In this document: positions 51,980-61,264 of the stretch, piece by piece
Position numbering within the stretch: position 1 is the stretch's first letter
How the letters are laid out: every line of letters starts with the position of its first letter
NCBI RefSeq assembly: GCF_027789125.1
Contig: NZ_JAQFVF010000034.1
Coordinates: 1 to 64,000, forward strand
Reading direction: 5' to 3'
From: Paenibacillus aestuarii
GTDB taxonomy: Bacteria > Bacillota > Bacilli > Paenibacillales > NBRC-103111
Length of the DNA: 64,000 nucleotides
Notes under the pieces: model-generated
Told to the model about the DNA's origin: nothing
Databases searched by the model: none
What the model saw: the letters and a program-made list of their open reading frames with translations, nothing else
Made by a program: the position numbers and the translations under genes

Positions 51980-52807
51980 ATGCAAGCGAATGATATAAAA
52001 ATCGCAAAGTGGGGGATGATTGTGCAAAGCCTAAGGAATTTCACAAGTAATTCGTCTATTGCGTTCAAGTTGCCTTTTAGCCGGAACGTAAAGCCAAGTA
52101 CGGCGAACGATGCCGACCGTTTTTTATCTCCAAAGCATACTGGTTTTTATGAGCTCGAAGAGCATTTGAGCAACTCCACGCTAAGACGGGTACTGCAACA
52201 GGTTCTGGAGTCGCTAGACGGAAAGGACACAGGTATGGAAGATACACAAAACGCAGTTACTGACTCCATGAGGCTTCAATATCTGCAGCTGGCGCATGCA
52301 TTGCTGCAAACAACGCAAAACGCTGGCTTGACTCTCCACCACATTTTGGGTAATGACCACGATCCTTATTCGCACATTATTGAACAATCAAAAACCCTCT
52401 GCGAATATCGCAGCTACTTGATGAACTTGTGTCAACTCATTGGCAATTATGCTTCCAGTCAGCGCAAAGGCAAAAACCAGCGGACGGTATGTGAAGCAAT
52501 CACCTACATCGAGAAACATTTCAGTGAAGACTTTGGCCTGGATCAGCTTGCCGAGACGATGCACTGCTCCTCAACTTACCTCAACCGCTTGCTTAAGCAG
52601 CATGCCGGAAATACCTTTTACAACTTACTCACGCAAAAGCGAATCGATCATTCCAAGCGGCTCTTATCTTTCAATTATCGGACTGTTAATCAGATTAGCA
52701 ATGAGGTTGGCTATAATAATGTCCATAGCTTTATTCGTGCCTTTAAACGAAGCGAGGGCATGACTCCAGGACAATATCGGGAGTGTATGGGTATAGGCTT
52801 GATTTGA
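51980..52807 (+). CDS. AraC-family regulator, probably N-terminally truncated
   Basis: In this 275-residue product the C-terminal 95 residues form two helix-turn-helix units: AETMHCSSTYLNRLLKQHAG and ISNEVGYNNVHSFIRAFKRS, ending GMTPGQYR. The preceding about 100 residues resemble the linker of large transmembrane AraC-type regulators of Paenibacillus (700-780 residues), whose external sensor domain is absent. No good ribosome site precedes ATG 51980; ATG 52016 or GTG 52022 are alternatives. It follows rpiB by 21 bp. It could be a soluble activator of the sugar locus or a remnant. Confidence 0.7.
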   Translation: MQANDIKIAKWGMIVQSLRNFTSNSSIAFKLPFSRNVKPSTANDADRFLSPKHTGFYELEEHLSNSTLRRVLQQVLESLDGKDTGMEDTQNAVTDSMRLQYLQLAHALLQTTQNAGLTLHHILGNDHDPYSHIIEQSKTLCEYRSYLMNLCQLIGNYASSQRKGKNQRTVCEAITYIEKHFSEDFGLDQLAETMHCSSTYLNRLLKQHAGNTFYNLLTQKRIDHSKRLLSFNYRTVNQISNEVGYNNVHSFIRAFKRSEGMTPGQYRECMGIGLI

Positions 52808-52832
52808 ATAAAAAGTGATGCTTTCGGTAACT

Positions 52833-52898
52833 GGCACTCCGTACGTCTTCGAAAGTTTGAGAATAATCAGTAATAAAATACGGAGTGCCTTGTCATTT
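52833..52898. terminator. bidirectional terminator between AraC and nucleoside hydrolase genes
   Basis: GGCACTCCGTA pairs perfectly with TACGGAGTGCC over a 35-base loop, followed by TTGTCATTTTCTTT. Confidence 0.7.
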
Positions 52899-52908
52899 TC
52901 TTTCGAAT

Positions 52909-53847
52909 TTAGTTTTGCTGCGCAAGTTTTTGAAACATGTCCTTAAACACTTCACTGCGATCGATATCTATTGCTTCTTTATAAAAATGCCGTGTATCGT
53001 CGAACGAATATGTGAAATTCGGATTTAGAATGGGAGCCCGTCGGACTGCGGATGGCACCCATTTCTCATTCAAGAGCCAAGCAATGGCTGAGACGTCCCA
53101 AAGCACTTTAGACCAGCCCATACGATCTTGACCAAAACGAGTAAACCGCCCTCTGATCAAATCGCTAAAATAAGTCCCCAGTTTATTTTTGTCCCGCAAG
53201 CAGGCATCGATTTCATAAGGTGTTGTCAGCAGGTGGGAAGCCACACTGTGACAAGGAAGCACGATAAGAGGCACGCCACTGTCAAATAAGATGCTGGAGG
53301 CATGGTAATCTTGCGAAACATTGAAGATTTTTTGAGTTGGCCACCAATAAGAATTGGGTCCAAGCCAGACAACAATGATTTTGTGAATGATCTCCGGGCA
53401 TTTCACGATCGCCGACGCCACGTTCGTGACAGCGCCAATAGCTGTTACATAGAGGGGATCGGAGCCGTTTGAAAAAGCTAACTCAATGATCTTATCCGCT
53501 GCTTCGCTCGGTACGTACTCCTCCCGACTGCTCATGTATTGATTGGAGCCTCGATAAACCGGAGGAGGTGAATCCAAATCCATTAGCTTGTAAATGTTGA
53601 AGATTTCATGATAGCTCTTCTCCATGCCTTCTCGCGGACTGGTTGAATTCCAGTTAAAGAAGGGGGCAGCCGTAACCGCCAGCAAATCCAGCTTTGCAGG
53701 TGAAAGCAGGGAATAGGCGAGTGCAAATTGATCATCGACTTCGTTAAAAGCGTCGGTGTCCAGAACCATTTTGACTTTGCCTTCAGGATGGGCTAGCCGC
53801 TTCAGCATGTCTCCGTCTTCGAGCTTTGGCCATTTCATTTCACTCAT
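52909..53847 (-). CDS. inosine-uridine-preferring nucleoside hydrolase family protein
   Basis: This 312-residue protein has the calcium-binding Asp cluster VLDTDAFNEVDDQFALAYSL, a variant of the DTDxGxDDA signature, and VTAIGAVTNVASAIVKCPEI. The C-terminal metal Asp is in WDVSAIAWLLN. Such enzymes split N-ribosides into base and ribose. The Asn-Glu change in the signature suggests an altered specificity. The start at 53847 has GGAGTGATTCAATCT before it; 53928 lacks one. It is divergent from the ABC operon with 265 bp between. Confidence 0.88.
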   Translation of the reverse strand: MSEMKWPKLEDGDMLKRLAHPEGKVKMVLDTDAFNEVDDQFALAYSLLSPAKLDLLAVTAAPFFNWNSTSPREGMEKSYHEIFNIYKLMDLDSPPPVYRGSNQYMSSREEYVPSEAADKIIELAFSNGSDPLYVTAIGAVTNVASAIVKCPEIIHKIIVVWLGPNSYWWPTQKIFNVSQDYHASSILFDSGVPLIVLPCHSVASHLLTTPYEIDACLRDKNKLGTYFSDLIRGRFTRFGQDRMGWSKVLWDVSAIAWLLNEKWVPSAVRRAPILNPNFTYSFDDTRHFYKEAIDIDRSEVFKDMFQKLAQQN

Positions 53848-54112
53848 AGATTGAATCACTCCATTCGAACGATGTGGTTGCCTTTGAAGCTTATTATAGG
53901 CGTCTGGCAAGCAAAGCGGAATGTTCATATATCAAATGACAGTAGAGCATTTAATGTACATGGAGTTAGATAATTGCCCATTTAGATTGATAACTGTGTA
54001 TATAAACGGCAAACCGGAATGATTACAATAAAGATGTGTCAAGCGGATCCTTAGAAATCGATTTAAATGAGGGCTTTTGAAAAATCGAACGATTCAGGGT
54101 GAGGTGATCTGA

Positions 54113-55072
54113 GTGATAGAAGAAGCAAACATTTCGACTAAGTTAGTTAGAAGGGAGCTCTCCAAAGCTTCAAAAATAGTCCGAATGTGGCACGTACTGA
54201 TCCGCTATAAGTATTTGTATTTGATGCTGGTCCCAGGCCTGCTATATATTGCAATATTTCATTATGCTCCAATGTTCGGGCTCGTCATTGCCTTCCAGGA
54301 CTACCAGGTTTTTAAAGGAGTGATGGGCAGTAAATTCAACGGACTGGATAATTTTATTTTCTTATTCCAGTCTCCGCAATTTATTACGGCGGTAAAAAAT
54401 ACGTTTATTATCAGCGCATATAAAGTTGTTATAGGTTTTCCCGTACCTATTTTGCTGGCTTTACTGATTAATGAAGTGCGCTTGACGATGTTTAAGCGAT
54501 GCGTGCAGACCATTTTATATTTGCCCCACTTCCTGTCATGGATTGTCATGTCGGGGCTGCTAATCAATTTTCTCTCGGAGCAGGGTCCAGTGAATCAGTT
54601 GATTAAATTGCTGGGAGGCAAAGCGATCTTCTTCTTCAGCGAGGAGAAGTATTTCAGAAGCATCCTGGTCATTTCGGATATTTGGAAAGAGATGGGCTGG
54701 AATGCAATTATATACCTTGCGGCCTTGACGGCAGTTTCATCGGAGTTGTATGAGGCGGCAAAAATGGACGGAGCAACCAGGATGCAATGCATGATGAAAA
54801 TATCGCTGCCTGGCATTATGCCGATTATTATGATCATGCTGCTGCTCAAAATGGGAAGTATCCTCAATGTAGGGTTCGAACAAGTATTTAACCTCTATAA
54901 TCCGTTGCTTTACGGTGTCGGAGACATCATAGATACCTATGTGTACAGGATCGGCTTTGTGGATAATAAGTTTCATATTTCAGCTGCCGCAGGCATGTTT
55001 AAGTCCATTGTAGCTTGCATAATGGTAGTGACGACCTACTACTTCATGAATAAAGTGGAGGATAACCGATGA
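54113..55072 (+). CDS. ABC transporter permease, LplB-like
   Basis: This 319-residue permease of the oligosaccharide (CUT1/Lpl) type has six helices, the start YLYLMLVPGLLYIAIFHYAPM and FGLVIAFQDYQVFKGV, and the EAA loop EAAKMDGATRMQCMMKISLP. The GTG start follows GGGTGAGGTGATCT. Lpl-type importers have no ATPase in their operon and share a common MsmX-type ATPase encoded elsewhere. It opens the seven-gene operon that reaches 63489. The following permease overlaps its stop (ATGA). Confidence 0.92.
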   Translation: MIEEANISTKLVRRELSKASKIVRMWHVLIRYKYLYLMLVPGLLYIAIFHYAPMFGLVIAFQDYQVFKGVMGSKFNGLDNFIFLFQSPQFITAVKNTFIISAYKVVIGFPVPILLALLINEVRLTMFKRCVQTILYLPHFLSWIVMSGLLINFLSEQGPVNQLIKLLGGKAIFFFSEEKYFRSILVISDIWKEMGWNAIIYLAALTAVSSELYEAAKMDGATRMQCMMKISLPGIMPIIMIMLLLKMGSILNVGFEQVFNLYNPLLYGVGDIIDTYVYRIGFVDNKFHISAAAGMFKSIVACIMVVTTYYFMNKVEDNR

Positions 55073-55992
55073 AACCATCACAACCGCAATCCGCCGAGCC
55101 GCAGAGAAGACGCGTTCGCTTCGACGTAGACAACATCTTTGGAGCCTCTAACATGTTGCTGCTAACGGTCATTACAGTGATTACCCTGGTACCGATTGTG
55201 GCCGTCGTGCTAAGCTCGGTCACACCGATGAGCGATGTCATCAAGAATCCCAAAGCATTCATCGTGATACCAAGCAGTCTCACTTTCGATTATTACGCCT
55301 GGCTATTTCGTGGAAGCACGGCTATTATTGACGCTTATGTGATAACGATTCTCAGAACGCTGGTTGGCACTGCCTTATGCCTAGCGCTCACGGTTTTGAC
55401 GGCATATCCGCTATCAAGGCAATATTTGCCGGGACGCGGCCAGGTGATGTCGATATTCTTCTTCACAATGCTGTTCTCAGGCGGCATTATTCCTACCTTC
55501 TTGATTGTTAACGGCCTTCATTTGACCAATACCTTCTGGGCATTAATTATTCCAAGTTCATTAAGTGTTTACAATTTGATCATTATGCGATCTTTTTTTC
55601 AAGCGATTCCAATTGAGCTTGAGGAGTCGGCCCGGATCGACGGCGCCTCAGAATTAACCACGCTCATCAAGGTCATCCTTCCGGTATCTTTGCCTTCCTT
55701 AGCGACAATAAGTTTGTTCTATGCTGTGTTTCATTGGAATGCGTTTTTCGATGCCGTCCTGTATATCACCGACCGGAAGCTGTGGCCATTGCAGTTGATT
55801 TTGCGCGAAATTTTGGTCAGGAATGATGTGGCCGATTTGGCACTGGGCGGATCGCTTAATGACGTCATTCCTCCAAGCTCCGTGCTCATTAACGCAACAA
55901 TCGTAATTGCTGTGCTGCCAATTTTATGCGTATATCCATTCTTGCAGCGATATTTCGTAAAGGGCATGATGATCGGTTCCGTAAAAGGCTAG
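55069..55992 (+). CDS. ABC transporter permease, LplC/YtcP-like
   Basis: This 307-residue partner permease has the EAA loop EESARIDGASELTTLIKVIL, preceded by IPTFLIVNGLHLTNTFWALI and FFQAIPIELE. The tail ends RYFVKGMMIGSVKG, which is very typical of this subfamily. Translation is coupled to the previous gene by a 4-bp overlap. It forms the heterodimeric channel with LplB-like protein. Confidence 0.93.
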   Translation: MKPSQPQSAEPQRRRVRFDVDNIFGASNMLLLTVITVITLVPIVAVVLSSVTPMSDVIKNPKAFIVIPSSLTFDYYAWLFRGSTAIIDAYVITILRTLVGTALCLALTVLTAYPLSRQYLPGRGQVMSIFFFTMLFSGGIIPTFLIVNGLHLTNTFWALIIPSSLSVYNLIIMRSFFQAIPIELEESARIDGASELTTLIKVILPVSLPSLATISLFYAVFHWNAFFDAVLYITDRKLWPLQLILREILVRNDVADLALGGSLNDVIPPSSVLINATIVIAVLPILCVYPFLQRYFVKGMMIGSVKG

Positions 55993-56054
55993 ATCCGGCA
56001 ATTGCTGCCATAAGGCAGTTTGCAATATGCAACAAAACTAAGGGAGGGTTTGAC

Positions 56055-57587
56055 ATGTCAAAAGGCAAAAAGAAAGCGGTATTAGGGATGTCTGCTGTAT
56101 CCGCCTTACTCCTGTTTTCCGCCTGCAGCAGCACCAGCACGCCATCGTCGTCTCCTACAGCCCAATCTGTGAATCCTACAACATCCACTGATGCAGGGCC
56201 AATCAAATTGCTTTATACAAAAGGCGGGTTTGAAAAGGCTCCGGACGGGAATCTGATCAAAGCGGAAATTGAGAAAAGCTCAGGCGTCAAATTTGATATG
56301 GTTTCACCGCCTTCAGCCGATTATGCGAAGCAAGTGCCAGTCATTCTAGCATCCAACGACAAGCCGGATATTGCGATGATGGCCACAAATCAAGCAGTGT
56401 TTGACTACGCCAAGCAGGGCGCGCTCCTTGACCTGAAGCCATATTTGAGTTTGATGCCTGATGTTGTGAAAAACATTCCGAAAGCGGCTCTGGATTATTT
56501 TACTGTAGACGGTAAACTGCTGGCGATCCCGGTCTGGACTAGTCAGCAGCGCTACAACTTTATTGTTCGCGGAGATTGGCTGAAAAAGCTTGGACTGCAG
56601 GCTCCGACAACGCTGGATCAACTGCACGATGTACTGAAGGCTTTTGTTGAGAAGGATCCCGACGGCAATGGCGTCAAGGATACTTACGGTATCAGCGGTC
56701 TTGGATTTGACTCTCTTGACGCTATTTTTGGAGCGTTTGGCGTCGTCGCCGGCGATGCGCCTTGGGTGAGTGATTCAAAAGTAAATCTGTATTACATAGA
56801 ACAGAATGGCAAGCTGGTTCCGCAAACCACAAGCCCGGAGGCAAAGGCGGCTTTAACAGTTCTTGCGCAATGGTATAAAGAAGGTTTGATTGATCCGGAA
56901 ATGTTCACTCAAACCTCAGCTGTGAGAGACGACAAATTTGTGAAAAACCGCTATGGTGTATCGGCGAACTGGTGGACGTGGGAATCTCAACAGGAAGTCA
57001 AGATGAAAAAGAACGACCCGAATGTCGAGCTGCTTCGAATCGCCCCGCCGACTGGGCCAGACGGCAAGTCGGGCTTACGAGGCGTCGATCTGGTTGCACG
57101 GGGAGCAGTCGTATTGGCTACTACCAAGCATCCGGAAGCTGCGGCAAAGTTCATGAACTATTTCAACACCGACAAGGGTGCGCTTGTCTCCTACACGGGT
57201 GTCGAAGGTGTGCATTGGCAGGAAAAGGATGGAAAAATAACTACATTGCCGCAATTTGACCAAGACAGTAAATGGATTCAGTGGTATTCCTTGTTTGAGA
57301 ATGAAGCGCCGCTCCTGAAGGTGGAGACGTATTTAGCCCAATCCCGCCGGGATGCGCTGCAATGGAAAACGATCAAAAATGCGGCAGACGGTATGCTCAC
57401 CCAGTCTGAAATCAAATATTCCAACGACCTGCGGGCATTGAAAGCTGACTGGTATTCGCGATTCGTAACCGGCAAAACTTCGCTCACTGAATGGGATAAG
57501 TTCGTAGATGAATTCAATAAACGTGGTGGCCAAGAGTGGACCGACGAAGTTAACAAAATTTATCAGCAGAAGAAAGCCGGCAAGTAG
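56055..57587 (+). CDS. extracellular sugar-binding lipoprotein, LplA-like
   Basis: This 510-residue solute-binding lipoprotein has signal peptide MSKGKKKAVLGMSAVSALLL with lipobox LFSACSS. The mature domain has EKSSGVKFDMVSPPSADYAK, a calcium-like DPDGNGVKDTYG loop near residue 200 and the long C-terminus of the LplA/YtcQ group. The start at 56055 follows AAGGGAGGGTTTGAC; the frame upstream overlaps the permease. It delivers the oligosaccharide to the two permeases. Substrate unknown; the following GH116 gene is a clue. Confidence 0.93.
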   Translation: MSKGKKKAVLGMSAVSALLLFSACSSTSTPSSSPTAQSVNPTTSTDAGPIKLLYTKGGFEKAPDGNLIKAEIEKSSGVKFDMVSPPSADYAKQVPVILASNDKPDIAMMATNQAVFDYAKQGALLDLKPYLSLMPDVVKNIPKAALDYFTVDGKLLAIPVWTSQQRYNFIVRGDWLKKLGLQAPTTLDQLHDVLKAFVEKDPDGNGVKDTYGISGLGFDSLDAIFGAFGVVAGDAPWVSDSKVNLYYIEQNGKLVPQTTSPEAKAALTVLAQWYKEGLIDPEMFTQTSAVRDDKFVKNRYGVSANWWTWESQQEVKMKKNDPNVELLRIAPPTGPDGKSGLRGVDLVARGAVVLATTKHPEAAAKFMNYFNTDKGALVSYTGVEGVHWQEKDGKITTLPQFDQDSKWIQWYSLFENEAPLLKVETYLAQSRRDALQWKTIKNAADGMLTQSEIKYSNDLRALKADWYSRFVTGKTSLTEWDKFVDEFNKRGGQEWTDEVNKIYQQKKAGK

Positions 57588-57641
57588 TTCACGCTTGAGA
57601 AGCGAGAGCTAGCATGCCAGCTCTTCTAAGGAGCGCAAACC

Positions 57642-60098
57642 ATGAGCATGTCACAGGAGGTTAAGTCTCGGTACCAGCAACAAAGAATATATACAGGAGA
57701 AGCGACGGAGGCTGCATTTCTACTGGGTGGGATCGGTACTGGCAATGTGTCTCTCGGCAGTCGCGGTGAGTTGAAGGATTGGGAAATCTTTAATCATCCG
57801 AATAAAGGGTACAATTTGCCGAATTCTTACTTTGCGATATGGGCGAAAGAAGAGGGGAAATCGTCTACAGCAAAGATTTTGCAGTCACAGTTTCATCCGC
57901 CTCACAGCCGCTCGCAAGGCTATTCGCCATATATGGGTGGCGGGCTTCCGCGGATGCAAGCTGCACGCATGAGCGGCGAGTACCCGATTGTGCGGATAGC
58001 ATTTGAGGATACCGAGCTGCCTGTGGAGGTGGCACTGGAAGCATACACGCCTTTTATTCCGCTTAATGCCGGGGATTCCGGACTTCCTGCAGCCATTATG
58101 GTTTATCGCGTGAAGAATGTTTCGCCAAGGCCCGTGGAAGTGACCATTGCCGGTTCCATGATCAATCCCATAGGTGGTATCGGGTATAACGCTTACGGCG
58201 GAATGGAGCTATCCAAGACGGGACACAACGTCAATGAATTTAAGCATCACAATGAGATGAGCGGACTTTTCCTGCATTCGGAGAAATACGCCAATACGGA
58301 TTTAGCCTATGGGGATATTTCCCTTGTTACGACAAATCGTAATGTGACGTGCAAGAAGGATTGGCATCGTGGTAAACATTTTGATTATGTCCAGGATTTT
58401 TGGAATGATTTCTCAACCGATGGCCGATTGACCGATCTCGGTTATACGACGCCCTCAGAGGATCATCGTACGGATACCGGTTCTTTGGGCGCCTATGAAA
58501 CGATTGAACCTGGTGAAACGAAGGAGTTCCGGTTTATTTTAGCTTGGTACTTTCCTAATCGGATTAACGGATGGAGCGAGCAGTTCCGTGTAAAAGAACA
58601 GGGCCGGGAGATTACACAAAATTACTATGCCCATGTATTTGACAGCTCCTGGTCGGTCGCAGCCTATATATTGAATCATAACGAACGGTTAGAAAAACAA
58701 ACGTACCAATTTCATGATGCGTTGTTTGCCAGCACGCTGCCCAGTTACGTTCTGGATGCGATATCTGCTAATCTTACCGTTCTACGAAGCACCACATGCT
58801 TTTGGCTTAAGGATGGCAAATTTTATGGTTTTGAGGGAAGCTTGGATCGCGTTGGCAGCTGTGAAGGAACGTGCACGCATGTTTGGAGTTACGCGCAATC
58901 CATAGCGTTCCTGTTTCCGGAATTGGAGCGGAGCATGAGGCGGACGGAGTTTCTGTCTGAGGTACACGCAGACGGTAAGATGAACTACCGCGCGATGCAC
59001 GTATTCGATACGGACTTCATTTGGCCGGGCAATGTCACACCGCCAGGGGCCGCAGATGGACAAATGGGCTCAATTATGCGCGTATTCCGGGAATGGAGGT
59101 TAAGCGGAGACGATGCGTTTTTGAAAGAATTATGGCCTGCCGTGCAGAAGACGCTTCAGTATGGGCTTACGCATTGGGATCTGGATGGAGACCTTGTATT
59201 TGATGGGGAGCAGCATAATACGTATGATATTGATTTCCAAGGACCCAATCCGTTAACGGGCATTTTATTCCTTGGGGCGCTGCGGGCGGCACAGGAAATG
59301 GCGAACTACCTGGGAGAAACGGACAAAGCAAAGGGATATCGAGAAATTTACGAGAAAAGCGCCCAGAGACTAGATGACTTAATGTGGAACGGGGAGTACT
59401 ATGTCCAGCGTTTGGCAGATGTGGATCAGTACCTGCATCAATTGGGTTTGGGATGCTTATCGGATCAAATGCTCGGACAGCAGTACGCTCATTTGTACGG
59501 TCTTGGATATTTACTGCCTCATGAAAAAGTGAAAAGCTCAATTAAGGCTGTATATACCTACAACTTTAAAGAAAACTTTTTCCAGCATGTCAGTTGTCAG
59601 CGTGTATATGCGCTGAATGATGAACAAGGGCTGCTGCTATGCTCCTGGCCACAAGGCGGTCGTCCGCGCTTTCCGTTAGTGTATTCCGACGAAGTCTGGA
59701 CGGGAATCGAGTATCAGGTGGCGACTCACCTCATCTACGAAGGATTTATCGAAGAAGGCCTGCAGCTGGTGAAAGCTGTCCGTGACCGATATGACGGCAT
59801 TCGGAGGAATCCCTGGAACGAAGTGGAGTGCGGGAATCATTACGTACGATCGATGTCCAGCTGGGGGCTGCTCATTTCCCTCAGTGGCTTTAAGTTCAAT
59901 ATGGCTGAAGATTGTATCGAATTTGAGCCCGTTATCCATCAAGAAGACTTTACTGCTTTCTGGAGTACCGGCAAGGCGTGGGGAACCTACTCCCAATGGC
60001 GCGATGAGGGAGGAGAACGTCAGGTGAGCGTAGATGTGCTTTACGGAAATGCTGCCTGTTTAAAAGTAAAAGCCTGCGGAAAGATATTTTCACTTTAA
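57642..60098 (+). CDS. GH116-family (GBA2-like) glycoside hydrolase
   Basis: This 818-residue protein has an N-terminal beta domain (LGGIGTGNVSLGSRGELKDW, the DUF608/GBA2 N-terminal type, about 25-330) and a C-terminal alpha/alpha barrel with SCEGTCTHVWSYAQSIAFLF, EQHNTYDIDFQGPNPLTGI and PLVYSDEVWTGIEYQVATHL. GH116 includes beta-glucosidases, beta-xylosidases and N-acetylglucosaminidases. There is no signal peptide, so it acts in the cytosol on an imported glycoside. TAAGGAGCGCAAACC precedes the ATG. It lies 54 bp after the binding protein and 58 bp before the first ribosylhydrolase-like gene. Confidence 0.9.
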   Translation: MSMSQEVKSRYQQQRIYTGEATEAAFLLGGIGTGNVSLGSRGELKDWEIFNHPNKGYNLPNSYFAIWAKEEGKSSTAKILQSQFHPPHSRSQGYSPYMGGGLPRMQAARMSGEYPIVRIAFEDTELPVEVALEAYTPFIPLNAGDSGLPAAIMVYRVKNVSPRPVEVTIAGSMINPIGGIGYNAYGGMELSKTGHNVNEFKHHNEMSGLFLHSEKYANTDLAYGDISLVTTNRNVTCKKDWHRGKHFDYVQDFWNDFSTDGRLTDLGYTTPSEDHRTDTGSLGAYETIEPGETKEFRFILAWYFPNRINGWSEQFRVKEQGREITQNYYAHVFDSSWSVAAYILNHNERLEKQTYQFHDALFASTLPSYVLDAISANLTVLRSTTCFWLKDGKFYGFEGSLDRVGSCEGTCTHVWSYAQSIAFLFPELERSMRRTEFLSEVHADGKMNYRAMHVFDTDFIWPGNVTPPGAADGQMGSIMRVFREWRLSGDDAFLKELWPAVQKTLQYGLTHWDLDGDLVFDGEQHNTYDIDFQGPNPLTGILFLGALRAAQEMANYLGETDKAKGYREIYEKSAQRLDDLMWNGEYYVQRLADVDQYLHQLGLGCLSDQMLGQQYAHLYGLGYLLPHEKVKSSIKAVYTYNFKENFFQHVSCQRVYALNDEQGLLLCSWPQGGRPRFPLVYSDEVWTGIEYQVATHLIYEGFIEEGLQLVKAVRDRYDGIRRNPWNEVECGNHYVRSMSSWGLLISLSGFKFNMAEDCIEFEPVIHQEDFTAFWSTGKAWGTYSQWRDEGGERQVSVDVLYGNAACLKVKACGKIFSL

Positions 60099-60156
60099 AT
60101 TCAACAAAATGGCATCGATTTCATTTTCATATAACCATTTGGAGGAGAGATCAAGC

Positions 60157-61224
60157 ATGAGCGAAAAAGCAAATTTAAAGGATAAGTTTTACGGCTGTAT
60201 AGCAGGTGTACATATCGGTTCCGCTATGGGCGCACCGGTAGAAGGATGGGATTTCGAGCGAACTGAATCCACATACGGGATGTTGGATAAGTTGGTATCT
60301 TATGAGCATTTCAATAACGGGTGGGTGCGCGAGGCCGGAACGACGGAGGATGGAGTAGAACGGCAAAAACTAATGATTTCAGCCATTATGGAGAAGCAAG
60401 ACCGCGTTACCGCCGAAGACGTCCGCAGAATGTGGATTTCGAAAATTAAGCCTGAATCTGCGGGCATGATTTCAGAACCATTCGAAGCGATTTTGTTAGC
60501 AATGGCCAAAAGCGGTATTCCTGCCAGGGATATCGGGAAATATTGCGATTATTCCGGACTCAACAGCTTTTCCCGTTCGTGTCATCCGATTGGTTTAATT
60601 AACGCTGGTGACGTGCAAGGGGCCATGAATGATGTGAATGAAGTTGGACAATTGTACCAAACCACAAACGGCCGAGGGCTGAAATGGGCCATGGTTACGG
60701 CCGTCGCTATCGCTTCCGGGACAAAACCTAACGCTACTGTAGACAGTGTACTCGGAGCCATCTACGATAACTGCGACCCAGATATGGTCGTTAAAGAAAT
60801 TGACCGCGAGCTCAAGCGTACGGCGCACATTCAAGATTTTCGCGAGTTCAGAAAAACTTTATTTGAATCTTACAATATTCGAGGCATTCCTTATGAAGTG
60901 AGCTACGCGAATGAAGTAGTGACGAAAGCCGTTTGCATTTTTAGAATGTATAAAGCAAATATCAAGGAAGTTATGATCGCAGCTGTCAATATGGGGCGGG
61001 ATACCGATTGCGTGACTGCGGTAGCCGCTGGCATTTCCGGGGCGTTAACCGGAACGGCGTCGCTCCCCGAGGAATGGATTCAACAAACGGACTACGCCAC
61101 AACCCTACATGTCGTGACTAATTCACAGCGCACGATCAAGGAGCATGCGGAAGGGTTGTACCAAGCCTATCAATCGAGACTGAAGAAATTGAAAGCTTAT
61201 TCTGAAATGATGAGCGCCATCTAA
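60157..61224 (+). CDS. ADP-ribosylglycohydrolase (DraG/ARH)-family protein, paralogue 1
   Basis: In this 355-residue ARH-fold protein the N-terminal GCIAGVHIGSAMGAPVEGWD matches the GxxxGxAxGxxxGxxxE start of the family. The C-terminal metal motif is MGRDTDCVTAVAAGISGALT. The normal TDDT block is GTTEDGVERQ here, so metal binding is altered. Canonical members remove ADP-ribose from proteins or RNA; many in sugar operons have unknown small-molecule roles. The start at 60157 has GGAGGAGAGATCA before it. It is tandem with a diverged copy, inside a transporter-glycosidase operon, so a ribosyl or glycosyl-amide substrate is plausible. Confidence 0.85.
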   Translation: MSEKANLKDKFYGCIAGVHIGSAMGAPVEGWDFERTESTYGMLDKLVSYEHFNNGWVREAGTTEDGVERQKLMISAIMEKQDRVTAEDVRRMWISKIKPESAGMISEPFEAILLAMAKSGIPARDIGKYCDYSGLNSFSRSCHPIGLINAGDVQGAMNDVNEVGQLYQTTNGRGLKWAMVTAVAIASGTKPNATVDSVLGAIYDNCDPDMVVKEIDRELKRTAHIQDFREFRKTLFESYNIRGIPYEVSYANEVVTKAVCIFRMYKANIKEVMIAAVNMGRDTDCVTAVAAGISGALTGTASLPEEWIQQTDYATTLHVVTNSQRTIKEHAEGLYQAYQSRLKKLKAYSEMMSAI

Positions 61225-61264
61225 TCAATATTTCGAATAATACGAAGAAGAGGAGCGAATGACA

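Noticed and set aside
59167..59541. Minus-strand frame inside the GH116 gene
   Set aside because: Pro-rich antisense frame in GC-rich coding sequence without any start signal.
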